Source: Clostridia bacterium (GTDB lineage Bacteria; Bacillota; Clostridia; Oscillospirales; CAG-272). From it: a stretch of 10,338 bases of DNA. Below are positions 1 through 7,636 of the stretch, piece by piece. Position numbers and translations under genes: made by a program. Every line of letters begins with the position of its first letter. Within the stretch, counting starts at the first letter, position 1. The notes below the pieces were generated by a model. That model was not told the origin of the DNA and did not search any database. It worked only from the letters and a program-made list of their open reading frames with translations. The stretch is taken from positions 1 to 10,338 of the forward strand of contig JAFVRI010000002.1 in NCBI GenBank assembly GCA_017504335.1, written 5' to 3'.

Positions 1-1088
1 AAATGCTATTGTCGGTCTATCGGAATTCCCCTTATCTCGTAGGATGCCTGTTTTCCGCCAATCTCAAGGATCCCCGCCGCTCGGTTCGAATCGGAAATGA
101 GCCTCTTTCCATGGATCAGACAGCCGAGCTGGTTGCAAAAATCCGTCAGACGGTAGCGGATCTGAACCGAGTCGATGACGCACTCAAGGAATCTCCCTTG
201 GTTTTGACCCAATCCGAGTTGTTTCTTTGTATGGCTCTTTTGGCATTTCGCCAATCGGGGTGTCGATTCTGCTTTGTGGAAATCGATCCGCAGAACCAGG
301 ATCCCACCCGCTTTCTCCCCCCTCCCTTTGCCGCCGTCATTTGCGGTGCGATCCCTCACGCGGACCGTCAGGAAATGCAAGCAATCCGCACCTCGATTCG
401 ACATGGAATCCGTGAGATCGTCAGCGCACCTCAAAACCGAGAGGCACATACCTTAATCGCCAATACCTGTGCGTCTGTTCAATGCCGATTGACCATTCCC
501 GCGCGCTCGCAGATCGCTCTCGGTCGTCTGACCCTGCGCAACACCGAATTTTCCTACCAAGGAACCCCCTTTCGTTTGGGCCTTTGCGGAAAATTTCAGA
601 TTACCAATGCCACCGTTGCATTGGAGTCACTCTCTATGCTGGGACGAATGGGCTTTTCCGTTTCCGAGGAGCAAAAAGCATTGGGACTTGCCAACGTAAA
701 AATCCCTGCAAAATTTGAGGTTCTTTCCTCTTCTCCTACCATTATCGCGGACAGTACCCATGCCAAGGTTGCCATCGGAACGGTTCTGGAATCGCTCTCG
801 GATTTCCGTTCCATGATCGGATCATCCATTCGGCTTCTCCTTCCTGACGGAGAACTGGTAGAGCCCTATATTCAGACCCTTTCGGAAATGAACTACAAAA
901 TTCAACGGGTGGTTCTCCTATCCGATCGAAATGAAACGGATGGGATGACATTGCGTTTTATCAAGAAAAAGGATGTCATTCGCTCTTCCCTCGATTCTTT
1001 GTCTGCCGATGAAATTCTTCTGATCTCAGGCCCTCAAGATTTCACCGAGGAAATTCGATATGATCTGTTGCAATCCCTCGGATTCTAA
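1..1088 (+). CDS. FolC/Mur-ligase-like protein, 5' truncated, diverged active site
   Basis: Partial gene: the reading frame is open at the window edge, and the ATG at base 3 is probably internal. In folylpolyglutamate synthases the P-loop (GTNGKGS) comes just before the segment that here reads MLLSVYRNSPYLVGCLFS, so the P-loop would lie upstream of base 1. Family landmarks (numbered from that Met) are a TSPHL...RIRINGEPIS-like segment (about 15-36), G196-KFQITNA as the GxHQxxNA counterpart, P235-AKFEVL as the PGRFEVL counterpart, and D250-STHAK in place of DGAHNP. Normal FolC joins glutamate to folate in the cytoplasm using ATP. Here GLGGRxDxTN is replaced by IDPQNQDPTR, and the Lys of the EKAGII motif by His (R133-H-G-I), so that activity is doubtful. 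The frame is long and free of stops, so this is not obvious decay. It probably shares a transcript with the acyltransferase 17 bp downstream. It could be a divergent paralogue with another substrate. Confidence 0.75.
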   Translation, partial: MLLSVYRNSPYLVGCLFSANLKDPRRSVRIGNEPLSMDQTAELVAKIRQTVADLNRVDDALKESPLVLTQSELFLCMALLAFRQSGCRFCFVEIDPQNQDPTRFLPPPFAAVICGAIPHADRQEMQAIRTSIRHGIREIVSAPQNREAHTLIANTCASVQCRLTIPARSQIALGRLTLRNTEFSYQGTPFRLGLCGKFQITNATVALESLSMLGRMGFSVSEEQKALGLANVKIPAKFEVLSSSPTIIADSTHAKVAIGTVLESLSDFRSMIGSSIRLLLPDGELVEPYIQTLSEMNYKIQRVVLLSDRNETDGMTLRFIKKKDVIRSSLDSLSADEILLISGPQDFTEEIRYDLLQSLGF

Positions 1089-1105
1089 AACAATAAGGAG
1101 CCACC

Positions 1106-2395
1106 ATGAAAATTAAAATCAAGGATCTGACCTACAAGGAGGTCATGTCGCTACCCACTCCCCCACATCATCCCCCTAAGAAAATCGGCCCCTTCTTTCG
1201 GACCCTGATTAAATGTATTTCCGCATCCAATCTGAAGAAATATAATGTCACCTACCGAGAAAGCGGCATGGACCGTCTTGGCAAGAAGGAGCCTGCGATC
1301 ATGCTGATGAATCACTCCGGCTTTATCGACATGCAGATCGCCGCCAATTATCTGTATCCCCGCCCCTTTTCTACGGTGACCACCACCGATGCCTATGTGG
1401 GGCTTGCGTGGCTTCTGAGAAGGATCGGCTGCATTCCGACTCAAAAGTTCGTTGCCGATCTGACCCTTCTGAAGGATATTTCCTATGCGCTTAAGGAGCT
1501 GAAAACGACGGTTCTGATGTACCCGGAGGCAGTTTATTCCTTTGACGGAACCGCATCTACGCTTCCCGACAGCCTCGGTGCCTTTGTAAAGCGTCAAAAG
1601 GTTCCCGTGATCACCATGATCGCCAACGGTGCTTTTCTGCGAGAGCCTCTTTACAATATGCTTCGCCACCGCAAGGTGGATCTGACGGTGGATGTGACCT
1701 ATCTTCTCTCCCCCGAAGATCTGGAGACCCTGTCGGCGGATGAGATCAACGCAAGGCTTCGAGCGGTCTTTTCCTTTGATGCCTTCCGTTGGCAAAGGGA
1801 AAACAAGATCGCCATCACCGAGGATTTTCGTGCAGACGGGCTTGAGCGCGTGCTCTATAAATGTCCCCATTGTATGGCAGAGGGAAAGACCGAGGGTAAG
1901 GGTACGACCCTGACCTGTCATGCCTGCGGCAAGGTATATGAGTTGACCGAATACGGCGAACTGCGTGCCACCGACGGAGATGGGATCTTTGATCATATTC
2001 CCGATTGGTTTCGCTGGGAGCGAGAGCAGGTACGTGAGGAGCTACTTCGGGGCGAATACCGCTTTGAAGCCGATACGGACGTTTATATGATGGTGGACTA
2101 CAAAGCCATGTACCGCGTGGAGGATGGTCATTTGATTCACAACGAGGACGGATTCCGTCTGCTCGGCAAGGACGGTGCGTACGAATACATGCACTCCCCT
2201 CTTGCTTCCTACACCGTCAATTCCGACTACTATTTTTATGAGATCAGCGACGTAATCTCCTTGGGCAACAAGAAGCACCTCTTTTATTGCTTTCCCAAAA
2301 AGAATGCCGCCATCGTTGCCAAGGTCAAGCTCGCCGCGGAGGAGCTATACAAAATCAAGCAAGCAGAAATGCGAAAAGGAAAAAAGGAATCCTGA
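1106..2395 (+). CDS. PlsC-type 1-acylglycerol-3-phosphate acyltransferase with C-terminal zinc ribbon
   Basis: Predicted membrane-associated lysophospholipid acyltransferase (429 aa), the enzyme class that moves an acyl chain onto lysophosphatidic acid to give phosphatidate. The HX4D catalytic motif is N69-HSGFID (H70, D75). M138-YPEAVYS (P140, E141) stands where the family's PEG-type motif falls. V167-PVITMIANGAF fits the last acyltransferase block. After about residue 250 comes an extension not found in minimal PlsC proteins: a four-cysteine ribbon (C253-x2-C256 and C271-x2-C274), then about 150 residues rich in Tyr, Asp and Glu that I do not recognise. A strong AAGGAG at 1095-1100 lies 5 bases before the ATG and fixes the start. 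The lysine-rich C-terminus ends just before a terminator. The acyltransferase class is secure; the exact acceptor and the role of the ribbon are not. Confidence 0.88.
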   Translation: MKIKIKDLTYKEVMSLPTPPHHPPKKIGPFFRTLIKCISASNLKKYNVTYRESGMDRLGKKEPAIMLMNHSGFIDMQIAANYLYPRPFSTVTTTDAYVGLAWLLRRIGCIPTQKFVADLTLLKDISYALKELKTTVLMYPEAVYSFDGTASTLPDSLGAFVKRQKVPVITMIANGAFLREPLYNMLRHRKVDLTVDVTYLLSPEDLETLSADEINARLRAVFSFDAFRWQRENKIAITEDFRADGLERVLYKCPHCMAEGKTEGKGTTLTCHACGKVYELTEYGELRATDGDGIFDHIPDWFRWEREQVREELLRGEYRFEADTDVYMMVDYKAMYRVEDGHLIHNEDGFRLLGKDGAYEYMHSPLASYTVNSDYYFYEISDVISLGNKKHLFYCFPKKNAAIVAKVKLAAEELYKIKQAEMRKGKKES

Positions 2396-2411
2396 TCGCT
2401 TCACAGAGAAA

Positions 2412-2449
2412 AGCAGGACAGAGACATCATGTCTCCGTCCTGCTCTTTT
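2412..2449. terminator. Bidirectional intrinsic terminator between convergent genes
   Basis: Inverted repeat AGCAGGAC-a-GAGAC, loop ATCAT, GTCTC-c-GTCCTGCT (2412-2444). On the plus strand it is followed by CTTTTATTG, and on the minus strand by TTTCTCTGTG. The single interruption (2420/2436) is A-C in plus-strand RNA but G-U in minus-strand RNA, so the minus-strand helix is unbroken at 14 pairs. It lies between the acyltransferase stop (2395) and the lipoprotein stop (2466) and should end both transcripts. Confidence 0.85.
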
Positions 2450-2465
2450 ATTGTTGATCCGCAGA

Positions 2466-4358
2466 TCAATCGATGGGGTGTGCTTCTTCGACTATGGGCT
2501 CATCCTTTTCGGTGTCGTAGGAGACGTCATTACCGTCATTCGAGGGAAGCTTTTCATTCTCACCGTTGTCCTCCTCTTCAACAGAAGGGAACGCCGCATT
2601 TTCATCGTAAGAATTGTTCTCTTCGTCCTTGTCCTCTACTTCAGCGGAAGGAGGAACCACCTCGTGTTCTACATCCGGCACCTCTTCACTGTACTCGGGA
2701 TAATAGTCGGGATCATAGTCCTGATTAAAGCTATCATCCTCATCATCAACAAGGAGTACCTTCATCTGCAGCTGCGCCCGAATATCCGCGCCCATATAGT
2801 CTGAGGATGCCGAATCAATCATTGCAACCTGAATCGCATAATATGCTGTCTCTCCGGGCTCAAGCAAGATCTCTGCAATCGGCACATACGGGTGATCAAG
2901 GGGATCTCCTCCCTGCAGACGGGTGTTAAGCGATCCATATTGCGCGTCCGGGATTACCTCGTAAATCAACACATCGGAAAGATTCACGTCACCCACATTT
3001 TCAACAAACATTTCGAGTACACACCTTGTTGCCAACACACTCTTGTTGGTCAGCGAAAAATACACAACCTGGTTGTAGCCGGGCTCCCACAGAATATCCT
3101 CGGAGAGTACATGAACATTCTCTTGAGACAGGTCAACGTATTCATTTTCAGCAGTCCAATAATAGAAATCCACATCAATTTCATTGAAGGGAACGGTCTC
3201 GGTTAGATTCTCCTCCTCATTCTCGGGGGGAGTTCCAATCACAGCGGAATCAATCACGCTCTGAGGAACCTCTACCGCGGACATGCCAATGTTATAATAC
3301 TTAAAGGACTGTTCGAATCCCTCCGGATTCGGTTCTCCGATATAGTACTTGGACTCAATATAGCTGATGGCACCGTCGGTAAGCTTTACGACGCTTTCAT
3401 AGCAATAAAGGGTCTGCTCATTGGCAGTTCCGTCAAATCTGTAAAACACACAAGGGATTATCTCATCGCATACGTAGCTTGCGGTTTCCTTATCATAGGT
3501 AAACTTTTCGAAGTTGTTCTCAAAGGATACCTGGATCACGGTCTCGGTCTGAGCTCCCTTCAAGAAAGAGTCAGAGGTATCTCCCAGCTTTTTAAAAGGG
3601 TCTCTAGAATGGTTTCTCTGATAGGTCGTATAGGTTCCGTCACCGTTGGGAACCGTGTAAAATTCGTTACCGACTCCATCCGTATCGGGAATGCAATAGT
3701 ATGCTTCATTTTCAGTTACTACGCAGTGATTGTGCTGGGTATGACTCTGACCGACCATCAATACGTCCATGGTAAAGTTAACCAGCTTAAAGTTTTTAAA
3801 CGCCTCATTCCAAGCAACCGCGTTATCGACCTCGGTCTTTACCTCTTCGCGAACCGTGTTTTCATATCCGCAATCCACGCAGGTATACTTGACAACGATC
3901 TCCTTGTCGGCATAAGTCACCTCGGGGTTACCGAAGACATGACCGACCTTGTCCTTCTGTTGACCGCATCCCTCGGTCAGGCATGCATACCAGTGATATC
4001 TGGCATTGCTCTGCAGCGTCTCACCGTACTCATGGGTATGCTCGGGAACCGTTACCGCATCGGTGTCAGAGCCGTCTCCGCTATCATCGGGGGCTATCTC
4101 ATTTTCAATGGCTCCGCAAACCTCACAGACCATATGCACGTTACCGTCTGCATCCTCAAAGGATGTAAACGCGTGGGGTTCCTTGTCCTTTTGCTCTCCG
4201 CAGCTGTCCGAAACGACACAGGGATGCCAATGATAATCCGCATCATAATCCCATTTTTCATCGGAAAATTCGTGGTCGTGGTCTAAACTCAAATCGCAAG
4301 ATGCGAGCATGGTCAGCGCAATTGCCAACACACAAAAAAGCGCAATAATCTTTTTCAT
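2466..4358 (-). CDS. Lipoprotein with paired His/Cys modules, TasA-like domain and acidic tail
   Basis: Secreted lipid-anchored protein (630 aa) of unknown function. The signal peptide is MKK plus a hydrophobic stretch, with lipobox L18-A-S-C21, so Cys21 should be lipidated. Two related modules follow. Module 1 (about 27-82) has HDHE, Y42-HWHPC, C53, H62 and C78-x2-C81. Module 2 (about 107-163) has HTHE, Y121-HWYAC, C126, C131, H140 and C160-x2-C163. The spacing suggests metal-binding knuckles, which is inference. Residues about 180-390 are unrecognised. Residues about 418-533 (D421-ILWEPGYNQVVYFSL, then L499-EPGETAYYAIQV and Y521-MGADI) resemble the camelysin/TasA-type beta-sandwich of SipW-dependent secreted proteins. 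The last 95 or so residues are strongly acidic and low-complexity. GAGGTGA lies four bases before the ATG, and a promoter sits at 4401-4428. It appears to be a single-gene unit. Confidence 0.87.
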   Translation of the reverse strand: MKKIIALFCVLAIALTMLASCDLSLDHDHEFSDEKWDYDADYHWHPCVVSDSCGEQKDKEPHAFTSFEDADGNVHMVCEVCGAIENEIAPDDSGDGSDTDAVTVPEHTHEYGETLQSNARYHWYACLTEGCGQQKDKVGHVFGNPEVTYADKEIVVKYTCVDCGYENTVREEVKTEVDNAVAWNEAFKNFKLVNFTMDVLMVGQSHTQHNHCVVTENEAYYCIPDTDGVGNEFYTVPNGDGTYTTYQRNHSRDPFKKLGDTSDSFLKGAQTETVIQVSFENNFEKFTYDKETASYVCDEIIPCVFYRFDGTANEQTLYCYESVVKLTDGAISYIESKYYIGEPNPEGFEQSFKYYNIGMSAVEVPQSVIDSAVIGTPPENEEENLTETVPFNEIDVDFYYWTAENEYVDLSQENVHVLSEDILWEPGYNQVVYFSLTNKSVLATRCVLEMFVENVGDVNLSDVLIYEVIPDAQYGSLNTRLQGGDPLDHPYVPIAEILLEPGETAYYAIQVAMIDSASSDYMGADIRAQLQMKVLLVDDEDDSFNQDYDPDYYPEYSEEVPDVEHEVVPPSAEVEDKDEENNSYDENAAFPSVEEEDNGENEKLPSNDGNDVSYDTEKDEPIVEEAHPID

Positions 4359-4400
4359 CTCTTCACCTCATTTATCATTTGGCATTCCTGCCATATGTCC

Positions 4401-4428
4401 ATTATACCACTTTTCAAGAAAAAGTCAA
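4401..4428 (-). promoter_or_regulatory. Sigma-A promoter of the lipoprotein gene
   Basis: Minus-strand TTGACT (4428-4423), a 16-bp spacer and a perfect TATAAT (4406-4401), about 43 bp upstream of the lipoprotein ATG. The -35 region overlaps an AT-only inverted repeat, AAGAAAAA (4416-4423) with TTTTTCTT (4432-4439), which might weakly terminate azlD transcripts. No stronger terminator separates azlD from this gene, so some read-through is possible. Confidence 0.88.
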
Positions 4429-4446
4429 TGATTTTTCTTTTAAAAA

Positions 4447-4779
4447 TCAAACAAATACAAATTGAACCAAACACATGTGAGCCACGGTTCCACCGAGAAC
4501 GCTGAGCAAGGTATTGCGTCTCCATAAATGAAAAAGTACCGTCACTGCCACCGCGATCAGCTGTGGGAGAAAGCCCGAAAAGGAAGTAAAGGTGGTTCCG
4601 CGCAGGCAATAGATCACCAGCGTTGCCATAATCGCCATGGGAAGGATTTTGCCAAGGTATCCCACAATGGCGGGAGTCCTTCCCTCTCTGAAAACGAGAA
4701 ACGGAAGAAAGCGCTCCAAGGCGGTGCAAGCGGCACAGATCAGAATAATGAGGATCGATTGTGTTACAGAAATCGGCAT
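4447..4779 (-). CDS. azlD: AzlD family branched-chain amino acid transport subunit
   Basis: Small integral membrane protein (110 aa, the usual size) and partner of AzlC. In characterised AzlCD/BrnFE systems the pair exports branched-chain amino acids or analogues such as 4-azaleucine across the cytoplasmic membrane. Visible marks are R23-FLPFLVF near the N-terminus, a Y-L-x-x-I-L-P-M-A segment (about 41-49), and four hydrophobic stretches (about 6-20, 37-60, 66-85, 90-109). The ATG directly abuts the azlC stop codon (TAAATG), with its ribosome binding site AGGAGGT inside the last azlC codons, so translation is coupled. Substrate is inferred from the family only. Confidence 0.93.
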   Translation of the reverse strand: MPISVTQSILIILICAACTALERFLPFLVFREGRTPAIVGYLGKILPMAIMATLVIYCLRGTTFTSFSGFLPQLIAVAVTVLFHLWRRNTLLSVLGGTVAHMCLVQFVFV

Positions 4780-5481
4780 TTATCCCACCTCCTTATCAAG
4801 TGGGATTCTTTTCTTTAAGCAGATCAGCACCGCCACTGTAGATATGAGCGACGGCAAAAGAAAATGATCCGCTCCCAAAATAAGAAGCCATATCACGGAC
4901 GAAACACCGCCGATGATTCCCGGAAGCTTGGAGGTTGCTCCTTTGAGTTGATCGATTAAAATGACCACAAACAGTGCGGTCAGCGCAAAGTCAATTCCCG
5001 TTGTGTCAAATGTGATCAACGCTCCGATGAGTCCGCCCAATGCCGAAAACAAAATCCAGTAAAACCAAATCAATATGGCTGAAAACACATGAACCTGCTT
5101 TTCGTTGACTCCCTCTTTTTCCCGATACGAGCAAAGTAGCGAATAGTTCTCGTCGGACATTCCGTAAATGAGCAGATATTTCCAAAATCCGTAAGTTTTG
5201 AACTTTTCAATGAAGGAAATGCCGTAAAAAATATGTCGGCTATTGAGAAGCAACGACATAATGACCACCGTAAGGATGGGTACGTTGTTCATCAAAAACG
5301 AGACCATCAGCATCTGTAAGGAGCCCGCATATACCACAAGACTACTCAAAGCAGACCAGATAAAATTGTATCCTAGGTTTGCCATCAGAATGCCATATGC
5401 CACACCGACCGGAAAAAATCCCACCAGAATGGGAACCGTTCTCCGCAGAGAATATTGAAAGCTTTTCTTTGTTTGTGTCAT
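4780..5481 (-). CDS. azlC: AzlC family branched-chain amino acid permease subunit
   Basis: Large subunit (233 aa) of the AzlCD exporter. The family signature region is clear: P17-ILVGFFPVGVAYGI, then a V-Y-A-G-S-L-Q-M segment and L-L-L-N-S-R-H-I-F-Y-G (about 78-88), with further hydrophobic helices to about 225. The start is set by AAGGAG seven bases before the ATG. That ATG overlaps the tag stop codon by four bases (ATGA), giving coupling with the upstream glycosylase gene. The downstream azlD follows with no gap. Confidence in family is high; the exact amino acid exported is not shown by sequence. Confidence 0.95.
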   Translation of the reverse strand: MTQTKKSFQYSLRRTVPILVGFFPVGVAYGILMANLGYNFIWSALSSLVVYAGSLQMLMVSFLMNNVPILTVVIMSLLLNSRHIFYGISFIEKFKTYGFWKYLLIYGMSDENYSLLCSYREKEGVNEKQVHVFSAILIWFYWILFSALGGLIGALITFDTTGIDFALTALFVVILIDQLKGATSKLPGIIGGVSSVIWLLILGADHFLLPSLISTVAVLICLKKRIPLDKEVG

Positions 5482-6041
5482 AGATTCTCCTTAACATCCT
5501 TGTGCATAAAGCACGCTTTTTCATGGGAATTGATCATACCGATCGCTTGCAGATAAGAGTAGATAATGGTTGAACCGACAAAGCTCATGCCCCGACCTTT
5601 CAGATCCTTTGAAATGGCATCCGACCAATCATTGGTGGTCTTGTCAGTTTCATATCGAATCTCATCCCCCGTAAAGGTTTTCAGGTAATCATAAAAAGAC
5701 CCGTATTCCTCTCGGATCCTTTTGAAAATTTTACTGTTTTTGATGCTTGCTCTGATTTTCAGCTTGTTTCGGATGATCCCTTGGTCGTTCATTAGCACGG
5801 CAATCTTTTCTTCTCCGTATGCCGAGACCTTGTCCCAATCAAAGCCATCGTAGGCGATACGAAAATGCTCCCGTTTATTCAACACACATTCCCAGGAAAG
5901 ACCTGCCTGAAAGGATTCCAAAATCAGCATCTCATAGAGATAGGCATCATCAAATCTCGGCTGACTCCATTCCCTGTCGTGATAGTTCACGTAGATCGGA
6001 TTTTTCAGATTGCACCATACGCATCTTTGCCTTTCACACAT
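5478..6041 (-). CDS. tag: DNA-3-methyladenine glycosylase I
   Basis: Base-excision repair enzyme that removes 3-methyladenine from alkylated DNA. At 187 aa it matches the usual Tag length. The N-terminal R6-CVWC, Y20-HDREW, and F44-QAGLSW segments are typical. The Zn-binding set of Tag (Cys, His near the N-terminus; His, Cys near the C-terminus; C4/H17/H175/C179 in E. coli) is present as C7, H21, H173 and C177. It is the first gene of a three-gene unit with azlC and azlD, behind a promoter at 6074-6102. AAAGGGGA lies about 8 bases before the ATG. Repair and amino acid export have no obvious functional link, so this may just be a shared transcript. Confidence 0.95.
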   Translation of the reverse strand: MCERQRCVWCNLKNPIYVNYHDREWSQPRFDDAYLYEMLILESFQAGLSWECVLNKREHFRIAYDGFDWDKVSAYGEEKIAVLMNDQGIIRNKLKIRASIKNSKIFKRIREEYGSFYDYLKTFTGDEIRYETDKTTNDWSDAISKDLKGRGMSFVGSTIIYSYLQAIGMINSHEKACFMHKDVKENL

Positions 6042-6073
6042 ACCTTATCCCCTTTCATCATTTGAGCAGATTG

Positions 6074-6102
6074 ATTATACCATAAACGCCCAAAAAAGTA
6101 AA
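6074..6102 (-). promoter_or_regulatory. Sigma-A promoter of the tag-azlC-azlD unit
   Basis: Minus-strand TTTACT (6102-6097), a 17-bp spacer beginning with TTTTT, and a perfect TATAAT (6079-6074), about 32 bp before the tag start codon. Confidence 0.88.
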
Positions 6103-6114
6103 TAGTAAAGATCA

Positions 6115-6153
6115 GAATACGGCATCCATCGAAACCCGATGAATGCCGTATTC
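6115..6153 (-). terminator. 39-bp palindrome, copy 1, downstream of the acetyltransferase gene
   Basis: Outer arms GAATACGGCAT and ATGCCGTATTC (11 bp), inner arms CATCG and CGATG, five-base loop. The lone C/A position (6126/6142) becomes G-U in minus-strand RNA, making one continuous 17-pair helix. It starts 7 bases after the acetyltransferase stop. The following bases (CTGATCTTTACT) are a poor U-tract, so it may act as a weak terminator or as a stable 3' end. It closely resembles the palindrome at 7817-7855. Confidence 0.7.
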
Positions 6154-6160
6154 TAAGGAT

Positions 6161-6785
6161 TCAGTCTCTTTTGACCTTTAGATACATGCTGTCTTTTTCT
6201 GTAATTTTGCGGATCACTCTACAAGGATTTCCCGCTGCCAAAACACCTTCGGGAATATCTCGGGTCACTACGGATCCCGCACCGATCACACTTCCGTCGC
6301 CAATGGTCACGCCGCCACATACGGTCACGTTGGAAGCGATCCAAACGTCATTTCCGATCTTGATGGGCTTTCCGTATTCAAAATCGTGAGCAACACCTTG
6401 ATCATCCACCGATATTCGTCTCTCCTCGGCAATCAGCGAATGAATACCCGTCGCAAGCGTACAATAAGGCCCAATGAAAACATTGTCGCCGATCTCAACC
6501 GTATTTCCCGCAATAAAGGAAAAATGAATAGTTGGAATAAAAATTTTTACCAATGGTGATTTCTTTACAGTTATCGATGAAGATCGGGGTCTCCATCGAA
6601 CGGTAGGCACCGAAATCATCGCTTGGGAAAAGCTCTCTCAAAACCGTTTGCTTTTCTTCCCCATCATCCACACCGAGCTTGTTATACCGCTCACAAAGAC
6701 GGTGACTGTGCTTTTGTACCTCGCCCAATTCTTCCGTCAGGCAATCATAAATCATTCCATTGTGCATTTTTTCATATTCTGTCAT
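6161..6785 (-). pseudogene. Maltose/galactoside O-acetyltransferase, broken by a one-base frameshift
   Basis: Left-handed beta-helix acetyltransferase of the Maa/LacA/NodL family, which moves acetyl from acetyl-CoA to a sugar hydroxyl in the cytoplasm. The first frame (from 6785) gives the N-terminal Mac-type domain (Y4-EKMHNGMIYDC) up to about residue 88, then stops early at 6495. The second frame carries the hexapeptide repeats (G-D-N-V-F-I-G-P-Y, I-G-N-D-V-W-I-A, V-I-G-A-G-S-V-V-T) to 6161. Reading four rather than five T at 6524-6520 joins them into a 207-residue protein. It aligns without gaps to the LacA/Maa pattern and places the catalytic His at 115, as in LacA. GAGAGG lies upstream of the ATG. 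It is 18 bp behind the YwaF-like gene and shares its promoter. Sequencing error, true mutation or recoding cannot be told apart here. Confidence 0.85.
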
Positions 6786-6803
6786 ACATCCAACCTCTCA
6801 GAT

Positions 6804-7568
6804 TCAAATGGTTTGATTGCTTCTATTATAAAACCGCTCTCCCTTTTTGTGAGCGCATAAATCACACACGACGAAAACTGCGAAATAAATCGGCAATGCG
6901 ATCAAGGCAATGACGGGATAGGTCAGGAAATCGACTCCCTCAAAGGGAGAATGGATCCAAAACATAGAATTTATGTCATATGCAGCCGCTTCGGATACCA
7001 GTGCATGAAACAAAAGGTTACAGTAAATGCCGATCATTCCCATCATAATAATGGAAAGAAGGATATTTTTCATGTTTCTCATAACATCAATCTTGACATA
7101 GCCGAAGATCGGAAGCAAAAGAATGTTAAACAGAAGCGTGGCATGAGCGGTGATGCTCTTGAAATTCTCATAATCGGCAAGGGTGGGATTCATGATAAAA
7201 TCCACGTTGGCAAACATACCGACCAACGTAGATATGATGCCAAACCAGAAAAGATAATCCGCGAAAAATTCGCCAACCTTCGACTTTTTATGTTTCAGGA
7301 ACGCAAAGATCAAAGCCGCCCACATGACGATGTTACAAGGATAGATGGGCAGAATCAGATTCGGCGTCTTACCCAAATATTCGATGGCATTCTCCCCCGC
7401 CAACAGCTTGAATAAAAACAGGCTGTAATGGAAAAGGATCGTAAAAACCGCCGCAGAAAGCAAAAGCAGATTCTTCGTGCGTTCTCTCTTAACATATTTT
7501 TTGATCAACCACAACCCAAACGCGATGATGGCAATCAATATAAAATTAAAGATGATCAGCTTATCCAT
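6804..7568 (-). CDS. YwaF-like integral membrane protein (TIGR02206-type)
   Basis: Polytopic membrane protein (254 aa) with about seven hydrophobic segments (near residues 4-22, 33-55, 70-91, 103-121, 139-157, 167-190, 213-237) and no recognisable catalytic motif. L73-PIYPCNI followed by a helix, the buried A141-HATLLFN, and F204-WIHSP match the pattern I associate with the YwaF/TP0381 family, whose function is unknown. The C-terminus is basic and presumably cytoplasmic. The start is supported by GGGAG six bases upstream and by a promoter at 7608-7636. It heads a two-gene unit with the acetyltransferase, so a link to cell-envelope modification is possible but is inference. Confidence 0.82.
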   Translation of the reverse strand: MDKLIIFNFILIAIIAFGLWLIKKYVKRERTKNLLLLSAAVFTILFHYSLFLFKLLAGENAIEYLGKTPNLILPIYPCNIVMWAALIFAFLKHKKSKVGEFFADYLFWFGIISTLVGMFANVDFIMNPTLADYENFKSITAHATLLFNILLLPIFGYVKIDVMRNMKNILLSIIMMGMIGIYCNLLFHALVSEAAAYDINSMFWIHSPFEGVDFLTYPVIALIALPIYFAVFVVCDLCAHKKGERFYNRSNQTI

Positions 7569-7607
7569 ATTGTATCTCCCGTCTTTGTCCGAAAATCCAA
7601 CAGTTTG

Positions 7608-7636
7608 ATTATATCATAAAAGGAGTAAAAAGTAAA
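7608..7636 (-). promoter_or_regulatory. Sigma-A promoter of the YwaF-like/acetyltransferase unit
   Basis: Minus-strand TTTACT (7636-7631), a 17-bp spacer beginning TTTT, and a perfect TATAAT (7613-7608), about 39 bp before the start codon. The upstream edge touches the first hairpin of the structured region at 7635-7950. Confidence 0.88.

Noticed and set aside
1151..1996. 281-codon minus-strand frame opposite the acyltransferase gene
   Set aside because: It is a shadow of the PlsC frame, which has clear motifs and a strong ribosome binding site.
3609..4286. 225-codon plus-strand frame opposite the lipoprotein gene
   Set aside because: The opposite strand has a signal peptide, lipobox, promoter and ribosome binding site; this frame has none and shows no domain.
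4409..4439. AT-only inverted repeats downstream of azlD, considered as a full terminator
   Set aside because: The stems contain almost no G-C pairs and overlap the -35 box of the lipoprotein promoter, so at most they would be a weak terminator.
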